Assembly: GCA_964541155.1 (NCBI GenBank)
Contig: CAZIPC010000002.1
Span: 386,431 to 450,430 of the forward strand
Reading direction: 5' to 3'
Source of the DNA: UBA4416 sp964541155
GTDB lineage: Bacteria > Bacteroidota > Bacteroidia > B-17B0 > Aurantibacillaceae
DNA length: 64,000 nt
Of the stretch, positions 33,792-43,146 are shown one piece after another. Made by a program: the position numbers and the translations under genes. The number at the start of each line of letters is the position of its first letter. Positions within the stretch are counted from its first letter, which is position 1. The notes under the pieces are model-generated. The model was not told the DNA's origin and made no database searches. It saw only the letters and a program-made list of their open reading frames with translations.

Positions 33792-36700
33792 TTATTTTCC
33801 TTTAAACACGGTAATAAAGCCATTGTATTTTTTATCATCTGGAATTTCAATTACATAAAAATAAGTCCCATCTGATAAGCCATCAGCTTTCCATTCATTC
33901 TTATAGTTAGTGTTTTCATAAACTTTTAATCCCCATCTATCAAATATTGTTACAATTGTATTTGGATGATACTCCATATTTGATAATTTAAAATAATCAT
34001 TAACGCCATCTCCATTAGGAGTGATAACATTTGGAATATCAATACTGCACGGAGGTAAAACATTAATTATTTGGTAGTCAATGTCATTGTATCCACAACT
34101 ATCGCTAAGATATACAGATACGGTGTAGTTACCTGGTGCTAATGGGAAAGTAGAACTAAAACTAGAACCGTTGGCTAAAATACTAGAGCTAGGAAGCATA
34201 GTCCATTGATAGTTATAAGCAGGGTAACCTCCAGTAGCTAATGCATTTAGTGTAAATGGTGTGCCAGCACATCCAAAAACAGAATCTACTATAGATATAG
34301 CTAAGTCGTTCACAAAATTACTAACAACAACCGTATCAGCAGTCGAATTAGCACATACTCCACTAACAGTTACAACTAACGTAGTAGTTGAGTTACTATT
34401 AATAGTATAGTTTGGTGCATTAGTTGCCCCTGGAGCAATACCATTTCCTGGTAATGTTGTCCAACTGTATGTGTATGGTGTTCCACTATTACCAGCCATT
34501 GCCGATCCCACTGCTGCATTTAATGTAAATGATTTATCTCTACATTTTGTTACATCAGGGAGCGGAGTAATCAATAAATTAGTAATAGGAGTTACATTTA
34601 TAGTAATTGTTTTTGTATCAGGTGCAACTGATGGACAAGGAGCATATCCAGTTACTACATAAGTATTTAAACCAATTGCAGGAGGTGTTACTGTGATTAA
34701 TGTAGAGGTTGAGATTGGAACCAATGTTCCTGCTTGATTGTAAAACCAACTATAATATAAAGCACCATTTACTGATAACGTTGCGTTTCCACCTTCACAC
34801 ATTGTATTAGTTGATGCAGCGGTAGTAATAGTTGTTGTTAAAGGAGGGTATTGAATTTGTAATGTTTTTGTAGCAACACAGCCTCCAACTGGATTTGTAA
34901 CAGATATAGTATAAACAACAACGCCATTTGGTAATGGAGGAGCTGAAAATGTTGGTGCTATTCTTAATGAGTCATTTGCATAGTTTGCTGTAATCGTTCC
35001 ATTTGACGATACTGATACAGAATAACTAGCAGGATTAGATGCTCCACAATTTCCAAATCTAATATTTGGACGATACGTATTATTTGGAGCATAAGAACTT
35101 GCAGTTGCAATTGGACAAGCTGGTGTTACATCACTGTTATACCATCTTACCGATGCATATGGAGTAATAGTATAAGGAGTTGATGAATTATAAGTATAAG
35201 ACGGGTTGGTAATACTATTACATACATCAATTAAAATATTAGATACTCCATCCCATTCATAGGCCGTTGAAAAATTATAAGTATTCCATCCTGTTGTAAT
35301 ATTAGCACTTGCAGCATAATATACCTGAATTAACCCTGTTTGATCAAAAGAGGTACTAGCTAAATCCTGTGCATTTGTACATTTAATTTTTATGGAAAAA
35401 TCAGGATAACTTGTAATACCATTTATAGCAGATATGTTAAATGCTATACTAGAAATTTTACCAGCCTGAACACCAGCTGCAAGTAATTCACTGGCTTTAT
35501 ACAAAATTTGATGTCTTGTATTTCTATACCAGTTACCATAAACTGCAGGATAGCTAGTTGTTGAATTAGAAGCAGTTCCATATCCTAGTTGAATAATATT
35601 TGGAGATGAACATGAACCAGTTGTAGATAAACCACAAGCTGTTGGAGAAGTTTCTCCGAAATCCATATTCAATTTCACTTCTTCTGGATAACACAATAAT
35701 GTGTGAGTAGGCGTCATAGTAAAGTTAGTAGCAATTACACCTACAGAAACAGTATTATTGTAAGCACATAACCCATCGCTTAAAACTGCAGTGTAAGTGC
35801 CTGGAGCTAAGTTTGTTAGTGTTAATGTAGTCATGCTTCCTACAGTGTTAGTTACCACTCCAGATGGACCACTGATATTATATGTATAAGGAGGACTAAA
35901 TGGTGTGCTTAAATTAAGAACGGTTGCTCCATTTGTAAATGATGGACAAACATTACTAGTATTTGAAAAATAAGATGTTCCTCCTGTTACTTGAGTTAAT
36001 TGATATCTAACAGAATCTCTGCAACCTTGAGCATTGGTATATACTACAGAGTATATGTCATTATTAATTGCATTTGTAATATATAGAGTATCATTTGTAC
36101 CTACAGGCGCAGCAATAGCGTTAGTTCCTTGATACCATGTATAGTTTGAGCCTCCTGGCTGAGGAATACTAGTTACATTACCACAAAAAGGTTTGGTTAA
36201 ACTGTAAAAGAATGGAGGAGAAATTCCTACAGAGATACCTCCAGATGCTTGACCACATGTGGTTGAAGCCACTACCACACTGTACGATCCTGGAGATAAG
36301 CCAGTAGCGGTTTGTGAATTAGAAACTGGTAACCCTGTTGCTAAACTCGTCCAGGTGTATGTGTAAACTCCATTACTACCATTAGCTTGAACTATAGCTG
36401 TTCCTGAATTACCTCCAGCACAAGAACTGGTTGAATTCATATTAATAATGTTAACAGTAGTTAATCCAATATTTACAGTTTGAGAAAGTGCACACCCTCC
36501 AGGTGAAACCATATTTACCGTATATGTGGTTCCTGGTGTTGCTGGTGTTAATATTAAAGTATCATTAGTTGCGCCCGCAATTGTACCACTTGGACCTACC
36601 CACTGATAAGATTTAAACCCTGTTGGAGCAACTAAAGTAGCAAAGTTAGACCCAGAGCACATGTTTGCATAAGGTGTTCCAACACCTCCACACTCTGCAT

Positions 36701-37721
36701 CCACATACGCATATCCCCAGTGACCACTTTGAGTACATCCACCTACTTCAAAGTTAATAGATACGCTAGTTCCTATTGGTAAATTTGATAAATCTACTGA
36801 ATAGTATTGCCATTTTCTGTAGAAAGTAGGGTCTGTTGTACTTCCTGTTGCAGCTTGTTTTAATGAATCGGCAGGCACTGTTGATTTTGGATTAAAAGTA
36901 TATGATGTACAACCTGGTAATATTGTACCAGTTGTTTCATTTTTTACTTCAACTTTAAAATATGGAGACTCATTAATTAAATGTCCTGCAGGATTTTGTA
37001 AAACAACAGCATAACTAAATGAAATTCTTTTATTAATAGCAGATGAAGTTGTTACATATTTTAATCTACAAGCTCTGTAGTTTGCATTTTGTCCATTCAT
37101 CCTAACAGACACAGGGTCAAAACTAAAAGGGCTTCTAAATGGAATATCAGAAACAATAGCAGTACCTATAGCTCTTGTAGCATTTGCATCCCAACCATTA
37201 ATAGTTGCTAAGTTTCTGTTTAAAGGAGGCAAAGTCATAATAGTATGATAATTAATTGTATTTGTAGTAGGAACATTGTTACCAGCAGAATTGATAATTG
37301 TAGTTCCTGTAGAAGTATAATTAGGTAATCCACCGCCAGGACCAGTAGATACAGTTCCTATGCCTCCAGTCCATCCAGTAAAGTTAAATTGTTCAAATCC
37401 CATATTAGGACAACCTACACTCATAGGTTGATTTGGCTCTAAATAAATTACCGTTTCTTGTATTCCGGTACTACCTTGCTCATACGGAGTATGAATATGA
37501 GTTTGCTTAGCTAAGTCTTTTTTAGAGAAAAAATCATTTTTCAAAAACTGCACATAACCAGCAATTTCTGATGGCTTAATGCCTTTGGCTTTTGCTTGCT
37601 CTATAGCTTTTTGTTCATCAAACTGATTAGGGTCGATTTTTTTATTACCTGATTGCCCAAAAGTAATTTGCGCAAATCCTAACGAAATAAGGGTAAAGGA
37701 AAAAAATAAATGTTTTTTCAT
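33792..37721 (-). CDS. Large secreted protein with gliding-motility-type (type B) T9SS C-terminal domain
   Basis: A 1309-residue surface or secreted protein. A signal peptide (KKHLFFSFTLISLGFAQITFGQ) starts at the ATG at 37721; the longer in-frame start at 37760 is unlikely, as the signal begins later. After an N-terminal spacer and an apparent jelly-roll or MAM-like domain (to about 360), there are several Ig/PKD/SprB-like repeats with SPGSYSVVV, APGTYTAVL or APGNYTVSV motifs. The end (NVITPNGDGVNDYF, FDRWGLKVYEN, LSDGTYFYVIE) is a type B sorting domain (about 85 residues). Type B domains are known from SprB-like adhesins and exported enzymes of Flavobacteria. Likely an adhesin or matrix protein; the ligand is unknown. 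Confidence 0.9.
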   Translation of the reverse strand: MKKHLFFSFTLISLGFAQITFGQSGNKKIDPNQFDEQKAIEQAKAKGIKPSEIAGYVQFLKNDFFSKKDLAKQTHIHTPYEQGSTGIQETVIYLEPNQPMSVGCPNMGFEQFNFTGWTGGIGTVSTGPGGGLPNYTSTGTTIINSAGNNVPTTNTINYHTIMTLPPLNRNLATINGWDANATRAIGTAIVSDIPFRSPFSFDPVSVRMNGQNANYRACRLKYVTTSSAINKRISFSYAVVLQNPAGHLINESPYFKVEVKNETTGTILPGCTSYTFNPKSTVPADSLKQAATGSTTDPTFYRKWQYYSVDLSNLPIGTSVSINFEVGGCTQSGHWGYAYVDAECGGVGTPYANMCSGSNFATLVAPTGFKSYQWVGPSGTIAGATNDTLILTPATPGTTYTVNMVSPGGCALSQTVNIGLTTVNIINMNSTSSCAGGNSGTAIVQANGSNGVYTYTWTSLATGLPVSNSQTATGLSPGSYSVVVASTTCGQASGGISVGISPPFFYSLTKPFCGNVTSIPQPGGSNYTWYQGTNAIAAPVGTNDTLYITNAINNDIYSVVYTNAQGCRDSVRYQLTQVTGGTSYFSNTSNVCPSFTNGATVLNLSTPFSPPYTYNISGPSGVVTNTVGSMTTLTLTNLAPGTYTAVLSDGLCAYNNTVSVGVIATNFTMTPTHTLLCYPEEVKLNMDFGETSPTACGLSTTGSCSSPNIIQLGYGTASNSTTSYPAVYGNWYRNTRHQILYKASELLAAGVQAGKISSIAFNISAINGITSYPDFSIKIKCTNAQDLASTSFDQTGLIQVYYAASANITTGWNTYNFSTAYEWDGVSNILIDVCNSITNPSYTYNSSTPYTITPYASVRWYNSDVTPACPIATASSYAPNNTYRPNIRFGNCGASNPASYSVSVSSNGTITANYANDSLRIAPTFSAPPLPNGVVVYTISVTNPVGGCVATKTLQIQYPPLTTTITTAASTNTMCEGGNATLSVNGALYYSWFYNQAGTLVPISTSTLITVTPPAIGLNTYVVTGYAPCPSVAPDTKTITINVTPITNLLITPLPDVTKCRDKSFTLNAAVGSAMAGNSGTPYTYSWTTLPGNGIAPGATNAPNYTINSNSTTTLVVTVSGVCANSTADTVVVSNFVNDLAISIVDSVFGCAGTPFTLNALATGGYPAYNYQWTMLPSSSILANGSSFSSTFPLAPGNYTVSVYLSDSCGYNDIDYQIINVLPPCSIDIPNVITPNGDGVNDYFKLSNMEYHPNTIVTIFDRWGLKVYENTNYKNEWKADGLSDGTYFYVIEIPDDKKYNGFITVFKGK

Positions 37722-37813
37722 GTTTCTTTTTTTATTTGTTATAAAGCTATTTGTTATCAATTACATAAACTAATGTTAATGTAATTTTAAAGCTATTTTC
37801 CATTTTAGTGTTT

Positions 37814-37821
37814 CAAATATA
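37814..37821 (-). promoter_or_regulatory. -7 promoter box TATATTTG
   Basis: Exact TAnnTTTG match on the minus strand, about 93 bases upstream of the ATG at 37721. Likely promoter of the giant secreted protein, with a leader of roughly 90 nt. Confidence 0.5.
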
Positions 37822-37943
37822 TATGTATTATTTTAGTTTAACAAGTATTTAAAGAGTCAAAAAACGCACTTTAATAACTAAAAAGCCTCTTTTATTGGAT
37901 TTCTATTTTTTATACTAAAATTTCCTAGTCTAATCATTTACAT

Positions 37944-37951
37944 TAACTTTG
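37944..37951 (+). promoter_or_regulatory. -7 promoter box TAACTTTG
   Basis: Exact TAnnTTTG match. Its last base is the first base of an in-frame GTG, which rules out GTG 37951 as start for a transcript made from it and favours ATG 37966. Confidence 0.6.
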
Positions 37952-37965
37952 TGATTCAATTTATT

Positions 37966-40224
37966 ATGGCAGTTAATCACTTTTCTAAATATATTCGAAT
38001 CACTTGGCTTTTAATTTGGGCGCCGTTTATCATTCTTTTTTTTATCGTAAGTCTAATTTCATTAGAAGTTTTTATTGATTTGCCAAGTGTTGTAGAGTTA
38101 CAAAATCCTAAAAGCAATTTAGCTACAGTGATATATAGTAGTGATATGAAAACTCTAGGAAAATATTATGCCGAAAATAGAGTTAGTGTTAAATATTACG
38201 AATTAGATAAAGATTTAGTAGATGCCTTAATAGCTACAGAAGATGCAAGATTTCATAATCACAGTGGTGTTGATTTAAGAGCATTAGGAAGGGCTGTTTT
38301 TGGAGCGGTATTAGGAAAATCTAGTAGTGGAGGAGGAAGTACATTATCTCAGCAGCTAGCAAAAATGATGTTTCCTAGGCAAAAGTTAAGTAAACCTAGA
38401 ATGATTTTGCAAAAGCTTAAGGAATGGGTAATTGCAGCAAGATTAGAAAAAAATTATACAAAAGACGAAATACTAGCTTTATACTTAAATAAATTTGATT
38501 TTTTAAATCAAGCGGTGGGTGTTAAATCAGCAGCGCAAATATATTTTAATAGAACTCAAGATAGTTTAGAAATACAACAAGCGGCCATGTTAATTGGAAT
38601 GGCAAAAAATCCATCTTTATTTAATCCAATAAAAAAACCAGAAGCCACATTGCTTAGAAGAAATGTAGTAATGATGCAAATGGTTGTAAATGGTTTTTTA
38701 TCTAGAGAAAAATACGATAGTTTAAAAACATTGCCTTTGGGCATTATGTATCATCCAGAAGATCATAATGATGGATTGGCGCCTTATTTTAGAGAGTATT
38801 TAAGAGAATATTTCTTAAAAGATTGGTGTGCTAAACATATTAATCCTGAAACAAATAAGCCTTACAACATTTATAAAGATGGATTAAAAATATATACTAC
38901 GATTGATTCAAGGATGCAAAAATATGCTGAAGAGGCTGTTTTTGAGCATATGACGGATTTACAAAAAATGTTTTCTAAAGAATGTAAAACAAAAAAAAAC
39001 GCACCATTTGCATGGAATGTGAACAAAGAACAAATTGAAAATATAATGATGAGTTCAATGAAGCGAAGTGATCGCTACCGCTCATTGAAAAATATTGGTT
39101 TAACAAAAGAAGAGATATTAGTAGAGTTTAAAAAGCCAGTATCTATGACTGTTTATAGTTTAAGAGGAGACATAGATACTATGATGTCTCCTTGGGACAG
39201 TATACGTTATTATAAAAGCTTTTTACATGCTGGTTTTGTATCTATAGAACCAACAACTGGCTATGTAAAAGCATGGGTTGGTGGTGTAAATCACAAGCAT
39301 TTTAAATTTGATCATGTAAAAGTAGGTCGTAGGCAAGTGGGCTCTACATTTAAACCATTTGTTTACGCATTAGCTATTCAAGAGGGATATTCCCCTTGTT
39401 ATCAAGTACCTAACGTTAGAACATGTATAGAAATTCCTGGACAACCTGCTTGGTGCCCAGATAATTCAGATGGAAGTAAAGGAACTGGCAAAATGGTAAC
39501 ACTACGTTACGCGTTGGCTGGCTCCATAAATTATGTAACAGCATGGGTGATGAAACAGTTTGGGCCTGATGCTGTTATTAATTTAGTTCGTCGTTTAGGA
39601 ATAACCGCCCCTATAGAATCAGTTCCTTCCATCGCTTTGGGAACCCCAGATATTTCGGTGTTTGAGATGGTAGCTGCCAATGCTACGTTTGCTAACAAAG
39701 GAACGTATATACAGCCTACTTATATTACTCGTATCGAAGATAAAAATGGTAAAGTGTTAGATGAATTTTTTCCAACTACAGATGAGGTATTTAGTGAAGA
39801 AAAAGCTTATGCAATGATTCAATTAATGAGAGGAGTAGTAGATTATGGAACAGGAAGCAGATTAAGATTTAGGTATAATTTGAGAAACGAAATTGCTGGA
39901 AAAACAGGAACAACTCAAAACAATGCGGATGGTTGGTTTATGGGATTAACACCTGATTTGGCAGCAGGTTGTTGGGTAGGCGGAGAAGAAAGAAGTATTC
40001 ACTTTAATTCAACTAACGAAGGTCAAGGAGCAAGTATGGCTTTGCCTATTTGGGGTAAATTTTTTCAAAAAATTTATGCTGATCGTACATTAAAGACAAG
40101 TAAAAATCCTTTTCAAAAACCAACAAACATGGGAGATATAGAATTAGATTGTAGTGCTTATGATGCGCAAACAGAAAAAGATATTCCTATGGAAGATTTA
40201 GATTTTGACAGTGGTGATAAATAA
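37966..40224 (+). CDS. mrcA: Penicillin-binding protein 1A (bifunctional transglycosylase/transpeptidase)
   Basis: A 752-residue class A PBP. One N-terminal membrane helix (WLLIWAPFIILFFIVSLI) is followed by the GT51 domain: ATEDARFHNHSGVDLRAL with the catalytic Glu, and GGSTLSQQLAKMMF. The transpeptidase has S-x-x-K in GSTFKPFVYA, S-x-N in AGSINYVTAW and KTGTTQNNADGWF. It polymerises and cross-links peptidoglycan in the periplasm. Start at ATG 37966 as explained for the promoter. The CoA-transferase subunit A gene starts 11 bases after its stop, in the same direction, although the functions are unrelated. Confidence 0.94.
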   Translation: MAVNHFSKYIRITWLLIWAPFIILFFIVSLISLEVFIDLPSVVELQNPKSNLATVIYSSDMKTLGKYYAENRVSVKYYELDKDLVDALIATEDARFHNHSGVDLRALGRAVFGAVLGKSSSGGGSTLSQQLAKMMFPRQKLSKPRMILQKLKEWVIAARLEKNYTKDEILALYLNKFDFLNQAVGVKSAAQIYFNRTQDSLEIQQAAMLIGMAKNPSLFNPIKKPEATLLRRNVVMMQMVVNGFLSREKYDSLKTLPLGIMYHPEDHNDGLAPYFREYLREYFLKDWCAKHINPETNKPYNIYKDGLKIYTTIDSRMQKYAEEAVFEHMTDLQKMFSKECKTKKNAPFAWNVNKEQIENIMMSSMKRSDRYRSLKNIGLTKEEILVEFKKPVSMTVYSLRGDIDTMMSPWDSIRYYKSFLHAGFVSIEPTTGYVKAWVGGVNHKHFKFDHVKVGRRQVGSTFKPFVYALAIQEGYSPCYQVPNVRTCIEIPGQPAWCPDNSDGSKGTGKMVTLRYALAGSINYVTAWVMKQFGPDAVINLVRRLGITAPIESVPSIALGTPDISVFEMVAANATFANKGTYIQPTYITRIEDKNGKVLDEFFPTTDEVFSEEKAYAMIQLMRGVVDYGTGSRLRFRYNLRNEIAGKTGTTQNNADGWFMGLTPDLAAGCWVGGEERSIHFNSTNEGQGASMALPIWGKFFQKIYADRTLKTSKNPFQKPTNMGDIELDCSAYDAQTEKDIPMEDLDFDSGDK

Positions 40225-40235
40225 ACAAAACAGAT

Positions 40236-40949
40236 ATGATTAACAGAGTAGTAAAAAACGCAGAAGAAGCAGTAAAAGATATTACTGATAATATGACTTT
40301 ATTAGTGGGAGGCTTTGGATTATGTGGTATTCCAGAAAATTGTATTTCTGCTTTAGTAAAAAAAAATGTAAAAAATTTAACTTGTATAAGTAATAATGCA
40401 GGTGTTGATGATTTTGGATTAGGATTATTGCTTCAAACCAAGCAAATTAAAAAAATGATTTCATCATATGTTGGAGAAAATGCTGAGTTTGAGAGGCAAA
40501 TGTTAAGTGGAGAATTGGAAGTTGAGTTAATACCTCAAGGAACGTTAGCTACTCGTTGTTTGGCTGCAGGTTATGGAATGCCAGTTATTTATACACCAGC
40601 TGGTGTGGGAACAGAAGTGGCTATTGGTAAGTCTTCTCGAACATTTACGTATAATGGCGAAACCAAAGAGTATTTAGAAGAAAAGGCCTTTGAAGCTGAT
40701 TTTGCATTAGTTAAAGCATGGAAAGGAGATACTGCTGGTAATTTAATTTTTAGATCAACAGCACGTAATTTTAATCCTATGATGGCAATGGCTGGAAAAA
40801 TAACGATTGCTGAAGTAGAGGAATTGGTTGAGGTTGGACAATTAGACCCAGATCATATTCACACACCCGGAATATATGTTCATCGTATTTTTCAAGGAGA
40901 AAAATATGAAAAAAGAATTGAGCAAGTTACTGTTAGAAAAAGAGTTTAA
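40236..40949 (+). CDS. scoA: 3-oxoacid CoA-transferase subunit A
   Basis: A 237-residue cytoplasmic subunit with the family's LLVGGFGLCGIPENCISAL start and PAGVGTEVAIGK, then FEADFALVKAWKGDTAGNL. With subunit B it moves CoA from succinyl-CoA to acetoacetate or another 3-oxoacid, for ketone-body or amino-acid use. The subunit B gene is not adjacent but follows after a 1.5 kb membrane-protein gene (40967-42430). It is 11 bases after the PBP1A gene. Family certain; the preferred acceptor is inferred. Confidence 0.94.
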   Translation: MINRVVKNAEEAVKDITDNMTLLVGGFGLCGIPENCISALVKKNVKNLTCISNNAGVDDFGLGLLLQTKQIKKMISSYVGENAEFERQMLSGELEVELIPQGTLATRCLAAGYGMPVIYTPAGVGTEVAIGKSSRTFTYNGETKEYLEEKAFEADFALVKAWKGDTAGNLIFRSTARNFNPMMAMAGKITIAEVEELVEVGQLDPDHIHTPGIYVHRIFQGEKYEKRIEQVTVRKRV

Positions 40950-40966
40950 TTTTAGTATATAACACT

Positions 40967-42430
40967 TTGTTAAAATTAAATATAACTACAAAAGTTGATT
41001 ATAAAAACATCATTTCCTTTGTGTTTTTGATGATTTTTTTTTCAATATCACTAGTTAATCATTACAATTATCGAACTTTTTCATTAGATCTTGGTGTTTT
41101 TAATCAAGCTTTATGTGATTATGCCCACTTCAGAAACACAAGTTATTCGATAATGAAAGACGCCTATACATGTCAGTTAGGCGATCATTTTTCTTTATAT
41201 TTTATTTTACTTTCGCCTTTATATTGGGTTTTTGGAACCTATACGTTGCTTATTATACAAGCATTATCAGTAGTAATTGGTGGATACGGAATATATTATT
41301 ATGCAAAAATCAAATGTCATTATAATAAGTGGTTGCCACTTTTATATATGACTCAGTTTTATTGTGTTTGGGGCATATATACGGCTTTGTCTTTTGATTA
41401 TCATGATAATGTAGTTGCAGCCATGTTATTGCCTTGGTTTATTTATTTTTTCGAAAACAAAAACCATAAAAAAGCCGCTATTTTTTTTATATTAATTATT
41501 ATAGGAAAAGAAAATATGGCTTTGTGGATGTGTTTTATCTGCTTAGGACTTTTATTGGGTAATTTAAAAGACAAAAAACAATTGAAGTTATCAGTATTAC
41601 TGAGCATGGTAGCCTTTGTTTATTTTATAATCATTGTTAAACTTGTTTTACCATTTATCAATCAAGCAAAGGGAGGATATGCGCATTTACGATATTCTGT
41701 TTTAGGCGATAATCCTATAGCTACAATTATTCACGACCCTATAAAAATGATAGAGTTATTTTTTACAAATCACCTACACGACCCTTATTTTGATGGAGTA
41801 AAAGAAGAAACATTTGTTATGTTTTTGGTGTCAGGAGGAATACTGTTAGTTTTAAAGCCAAGGTATTTAGTTATGCTAATTCCTATATTTGCTCAAAAGA
41901 TGTTTTCTGATGATTTTGGGAAATGGAGTATTAGTGATCATTACAGCATAGAATTTGTTCCGGTTCTAACAATAGGAGCAATTAATGCTATTGAAACTTT
42001 TAAAAAATATTACATCATCCAGTTATTATTAGCATCTTTTTTAACAATTAGCACAGCCTTATTCACTTATTTTAAACTCGAAAAAATGACTTTCCCTTGG
42101 CATGAAAAAACGAGATCACAGTTTTATACAAAAAACCATTATGTGAGTAGTTACAGTTTAAAATCTATTGAAGAGGCCATAAACTTAATTCCACAAAATG
42201 CTAAAATATGTGCTTCTAGTGTATTAATACCACACATACCAAATTTCAGATACATTTATAATTATCCTGAATTTAATGATGCAAATTGTTTTTTCTTACT
42301 TGAACATCCTGATAATATTTATCTTTTTACTCAAGAACAATTGGATAATGATATTAGAAAAATGAGAAGTGATAAATTTATTGTAAAATTGTATGATAAA
42401 AATGGAGTGTGTCTTTTCTTTAAACATTAA
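40967..42430 (+). CDS. DUF2079-family polytopic membrane protein
   Basis: A 487-residue protein with about ten to twelve membrane helices, beginning with an N-terminal helix (IISFVFLMIFFSISLV), then the DUF2079 signature FSLDLGVFNQALCDYA and a following GDHFSLYFILLSPLYW. The acidic residue early in the first loop resembles GT-C glycosyltransferases, but function is unproven. The start is TTG 40967, 17 bases after scoA; I saw no ATG before the first helix. It splits scoA from scoB, an unusual place. The nearby downstream genes for two glycosyltransferases suggest a common envelope-sugar theme. Confidence 0.75.
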   Translation: MLKLNITTKVDYKNIISFVFLMIFFSISLVNHYNYRTFSLDLGVFNQALCDYAHFRNTSYSIMKDAYTCQLGDHFSLYFILLSPLYWVFGTYTLLIIQALSVVIGGYGIYYYAKIKCHYNKWLPLLYMTQFYCVWGIYTALSFDYHDNVVAAMLLPWFIYFFENKNHKKAAIFFILIIIGKENMALWMCFICLGLLLGNLKDKKQLKLSVLLSMVAFVYFIIIVKLVLPFINQAKGGYAHLRYSVLGDNPIATIIHDPIKMIELFFTNHLHDPYFDGVKEETFVMFLVSGGILLVLKPRYLVMLIPIFAQKMFSDDFGKWSISDHYSIEFVPVLTIGAINAIETFKKYYIIQLLLASFLTISTALFTYFKLEKMTFPWHEKTRSQFYTKNHYVSSYSLKSIEEAINLIPQNAKICASSVLIPHIPNFRYIYNYPEFNDANCFFLLEHPDNIYLFTQEQLDNDIRKMRSDKFIVKLYDKNGVCLFFKH

Positions 42431-42446
42431 TAAATAATAGTTGAGT

Positions 42447-43103
42447 ATGTTAGATAAAAATGGAATTGCAAAACGAATAGCCAGAGAGGTAAAAGATGGT
42501 ATGTATGTTAACTTAGGAATTGGTATACCAACACTGGTAGCAAATTTTATACCTGAGGATGTAAACGTTGTGTTACAATCAGAAAATGGAATTTTGGGAA
42601 CTGGCCCTTTTCCCTTTGAAGGCGATGAAGATGCCGATTTAATAAATGCAGGTAAGCAAACAGTTACATTGTTAAACGGAGCCTCTATTTTTGATAGTGC
42701 TATGAGTTTTGGTATGATAAGAGCACAAAAAGTAAACTTAACTATTTTGGGAGCTATGGAAGTGAGCGAAAATGGAGATATTGCTAATTGGAAAATACCT
42801 GGTAAAATGGTAAAAGGAATGGGAGGGGCAATGGATTTAGTTGCAAGTGCTAAAAACATTATTGTAGCCATGCAACATGTAAATAAAGCAGGAGAATCAA
42901 AATTACTGCCAAAATGTGATTTGCCTTTAACGGGAATTAAATGTGTAAAGAAAATAGTTACAGAATTAGCAGTATTAGATGTATTACCTGAGGGTGGATT
43001 TAGATTGCTTGAAAGAGCTCCTGGCGTTACTGTTGAGCAAATTAAACAAGCAACTGCTGGCAAATTAATAATTGAAGGTGAAGTGCCTGAAATGGTATTT
43101 TAA
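42447..43103 (+). CDS. scoB: 3-oxoacid CoA-transferase subunit B
   Basis: A 218-residue subunit with the catalytic Glu in LQSENGILGTGPFP, forming the glutamyl-CoA intermediate, and GGAMDLVASAKNIIVAMQH. Starts at ATG 42447; the in-frame TTG at 42441 is less likely because ATG gives the common MLDKNGIAKRIA N-terminus. Partner of scoA, from which the DUF2079 gene separates it; all three run in the same direction with gaps of 17 and 16 bases, so one transcript is likely. Confidence 0.94.
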   Translation: MLDKNGIAKRIAREVKDGMYVNLGIGIPTLVANFIPEDVNVVLQSENGILGTGPFPFEGDEDADLINAGKQTVTLLNGASIFDSAMSFGMIRAQKVNLTILGAMEVSENGDIANWKIPGKMVKGMGGAMDLVASAKNIIVAMQHVNKAGESKLLPKCDLPLTGIKCVKKIVTELAVLDVLPEGGFRLLERAPGVTVEQIKQATAGKLIIEGEVPEMVF

Positions 43104-43129
43104 AAAATATTTTTTGTATAAAACAGCAT

Positions 43130-43137
43130 TTACTTTG
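43130..43137 (+). promoter_or_regulatory. Putative -7 box (TTACTTTG)
   Basis: A 7-of-8 TAnnTTTG match, 9 bases before the ATG at 43147, the same sequence as found before the DAHP synthase gene. Confidence 0.4.
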
Positions 43138-43146
43138 TAATAAAAA

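Noticed and set aside
37722..37760. Longer start for the giant secreted protein
   Set aside because: The signal peptide begins at the ATG at 37721; the extra 13 residues contain charged residues that would not fit a signal.
37951..37965. GTG 37951 as PBP1A start
   Set aside because: It overlaps the last base of the -7 box, so it would not be in the mRNA.
42296..43063. Long minus-strand frame (about 255 codons) over scoB
   Set aside because: It is antisense to a clear CoA-transferase subunit and shows no recognisable family; it follows from codon bias.
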